From: Solirubrobacteraceae bacterium
GTDB taxonomy: Bacteria; Actinomycetota; Thermoleophilia; Solirubrobacterales; Solirubrobacteraceae
Reading direction: 5' to 3'
Length of the DNA stretch: 28,297 nucleotides
Assembly (NCBI GenBank): GCA_025935735.1
Contig: JAICUS010000009.1
Coordinates: 1 to 28,297, forward strand
Made by a program: the position numbers and the translations under genes. Below are positions 27,852 to 28,297 of this stretch, in pieces (position 1 is the stretch's first letter; every line of letters starts with the position of its first letter). The notes under the pieces are model-generated. The model had not been told where the DNA came from. It was given only the letters and a program-made list of their open reading frames with translations, and searched no databases.

Positions 27852-28297
27852 ATGCGCCGCCGGATCCGCTCCGCGGCCTTTCCGGTCCATCGTCACGCCC
27901 TGCCTCAGGTCGCGCTGGATGCGGGGCTGGTCGCGCTGGCCTATTACCTTGCCTACCGGCTCCGGTTCGACGGGGGCATCCCGTCGATGTATCACGACCT
28001 GTTCCTGCGGACGCTCACGTTCGCGGTCCTGGGGACGCTCGTCGCGCTCGCGCTCGTCGGCGCCTACCGCCACTGGATGCGGTACTCGTCGCAGACCGAG
28101 TACCTGAAGATCGCCGAGGGCGCGCTGCTCGGCGTGCTCGGGCTGGTCGGCTACGTGGCGCTGATCAAGCCGCGCCTGATCCTCGCGCCGTCCGGCTTCG
28201 TCTCGCTCGGCGTCCCCGCCGGCGTGCTCGTGCTGTGGGGCCTGCTGATGGCGTTCTTCCTCGCCGGCGCCCGCTTTCTCGTGCACCTGGTCTATGA
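27852..28297 (+). CDS. Membrane NDP-sugar dehydratase/epimerase (WbpM/PglF-like), N-terminal part
   Basis: The first 148 codons of a gene that runs off the right edge. The protein begins MRRRIRSAAF and has transmembrane segments at about 18-38, 52-72, 89-107 and 115-145, with the RLRFDGG loop and a GAYRHWMRYSSQTEYL segment between the second and third. This is the N-terminal membrane domain of WbpM/CapD/PglF-type proteins, whose cytoplasmic SDR domain (outside the window) converts UDP-sugars to 4-keto-6-deoxy sugars. It may feed surface or flagellar sugars. The frame continues without interruption to the window end. Confidence 0.8.
   Translation, partial: MRRRIRSAAFPVHRHALPQVALDAGLVALAYYLAYRLRFDGGIPSMYHDLFLRTLTFAVLGTLVALALVGAYRHWMRYSSQTEYLKIAEGALLGVLGLVGYVALIKPRLILAPSGFVSLGVPAGVLVLWGLLMAFFLAGARFLVHLVY

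Overview
The window comes from a GC-rich, flagellated actinobacterium-like genome. The divergent FlhF, the minimal flagellins, the many starts placed 7 to 9 bases after a TANNNT hexamer and the small charged proteins suggest the class Thermoleophilia (Solirubrobacter-like). That placement is inference from protein character and base composition, not from a database search. No rRNA, tRNA, CRISPR array or insertion sequence was seen.

Layout. (1) 1-3658: the end of a flagellar operon: FlhA C-terminus, a divergent FlhF, a YcgR-like PilZ protein, a two-helix membrane protein and a small basic protein, mostly overlapping by 1-4 nt. (2) 3622-6615: three tandem flagellin genes, each with its own sigma-28-like promoter, a leader carrying a GGA-loop hairpin, and a terminator after it. 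(3) 6635-8486: two glycosyltransferase-like genes. (4) 8487-8816: a gene-free stretch that has a flagellin-type promoter and leader but no flagellin; it ends in a strong hairpin and may encode a small RNA. (5) 8817-10220 (minus): a GT2 glycosyltransferase. (6) 10275-10913: a secreted-type CHAP hydrolase, probably flagellar. (7) 10951-18704: a tightly coupled eight- or nine-gene operon: GNAT, acyl carrier protein, SDR, metallo-beta-lactamase-fold hydrolase, KAS III, MaoC-SDR fusion, FkbH, a second acyl carrier protein, and an AMP-dependent ligase. (8) 22490-18705 (minus): FdtA-type ketoisomerase, DegT/FdtB-type aminotransferase, a paralogue of the GT2, and a SAM methyltransferase. (9) 22533-25899: two small charged proteins, then purM, uppP-like and DedA genes (minus) and a STAS protein (minus). 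(10) 25958-28297: a secreted trypsin-like protease (minus), a DUF354 protein, and the start of a membrane NDP-sugar dehydratase.

How it fits together. Regions 3 to 8 look like a flagellin glycosylation island. FdtA and FdtB would make a dTDP-3-amino-3,6-dideoxyhexose. The acyl-carrier operon would build an unusual acyl group, probably starting from glyceryl-ACP made by FkbH. The GNAT could transfer that group to the amino sugar, the methyltransferase could cap it, and the glycosyltransferases could place it on the filament. Sigma-28-like motifs occur before the flagellins, the first glycosyltransferase, the CHAP hydrolase, the methyltransferase and the orphan leader, which would tie the island to late flagellar gene expression.

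Most novel points: the acyl-assembly operon next to the flagellins; the covarying GGA-loop hairpins in the flagellin leaders (CsrA-like); and the orphan leader that could be a sigma-28-driven decoy RNA.
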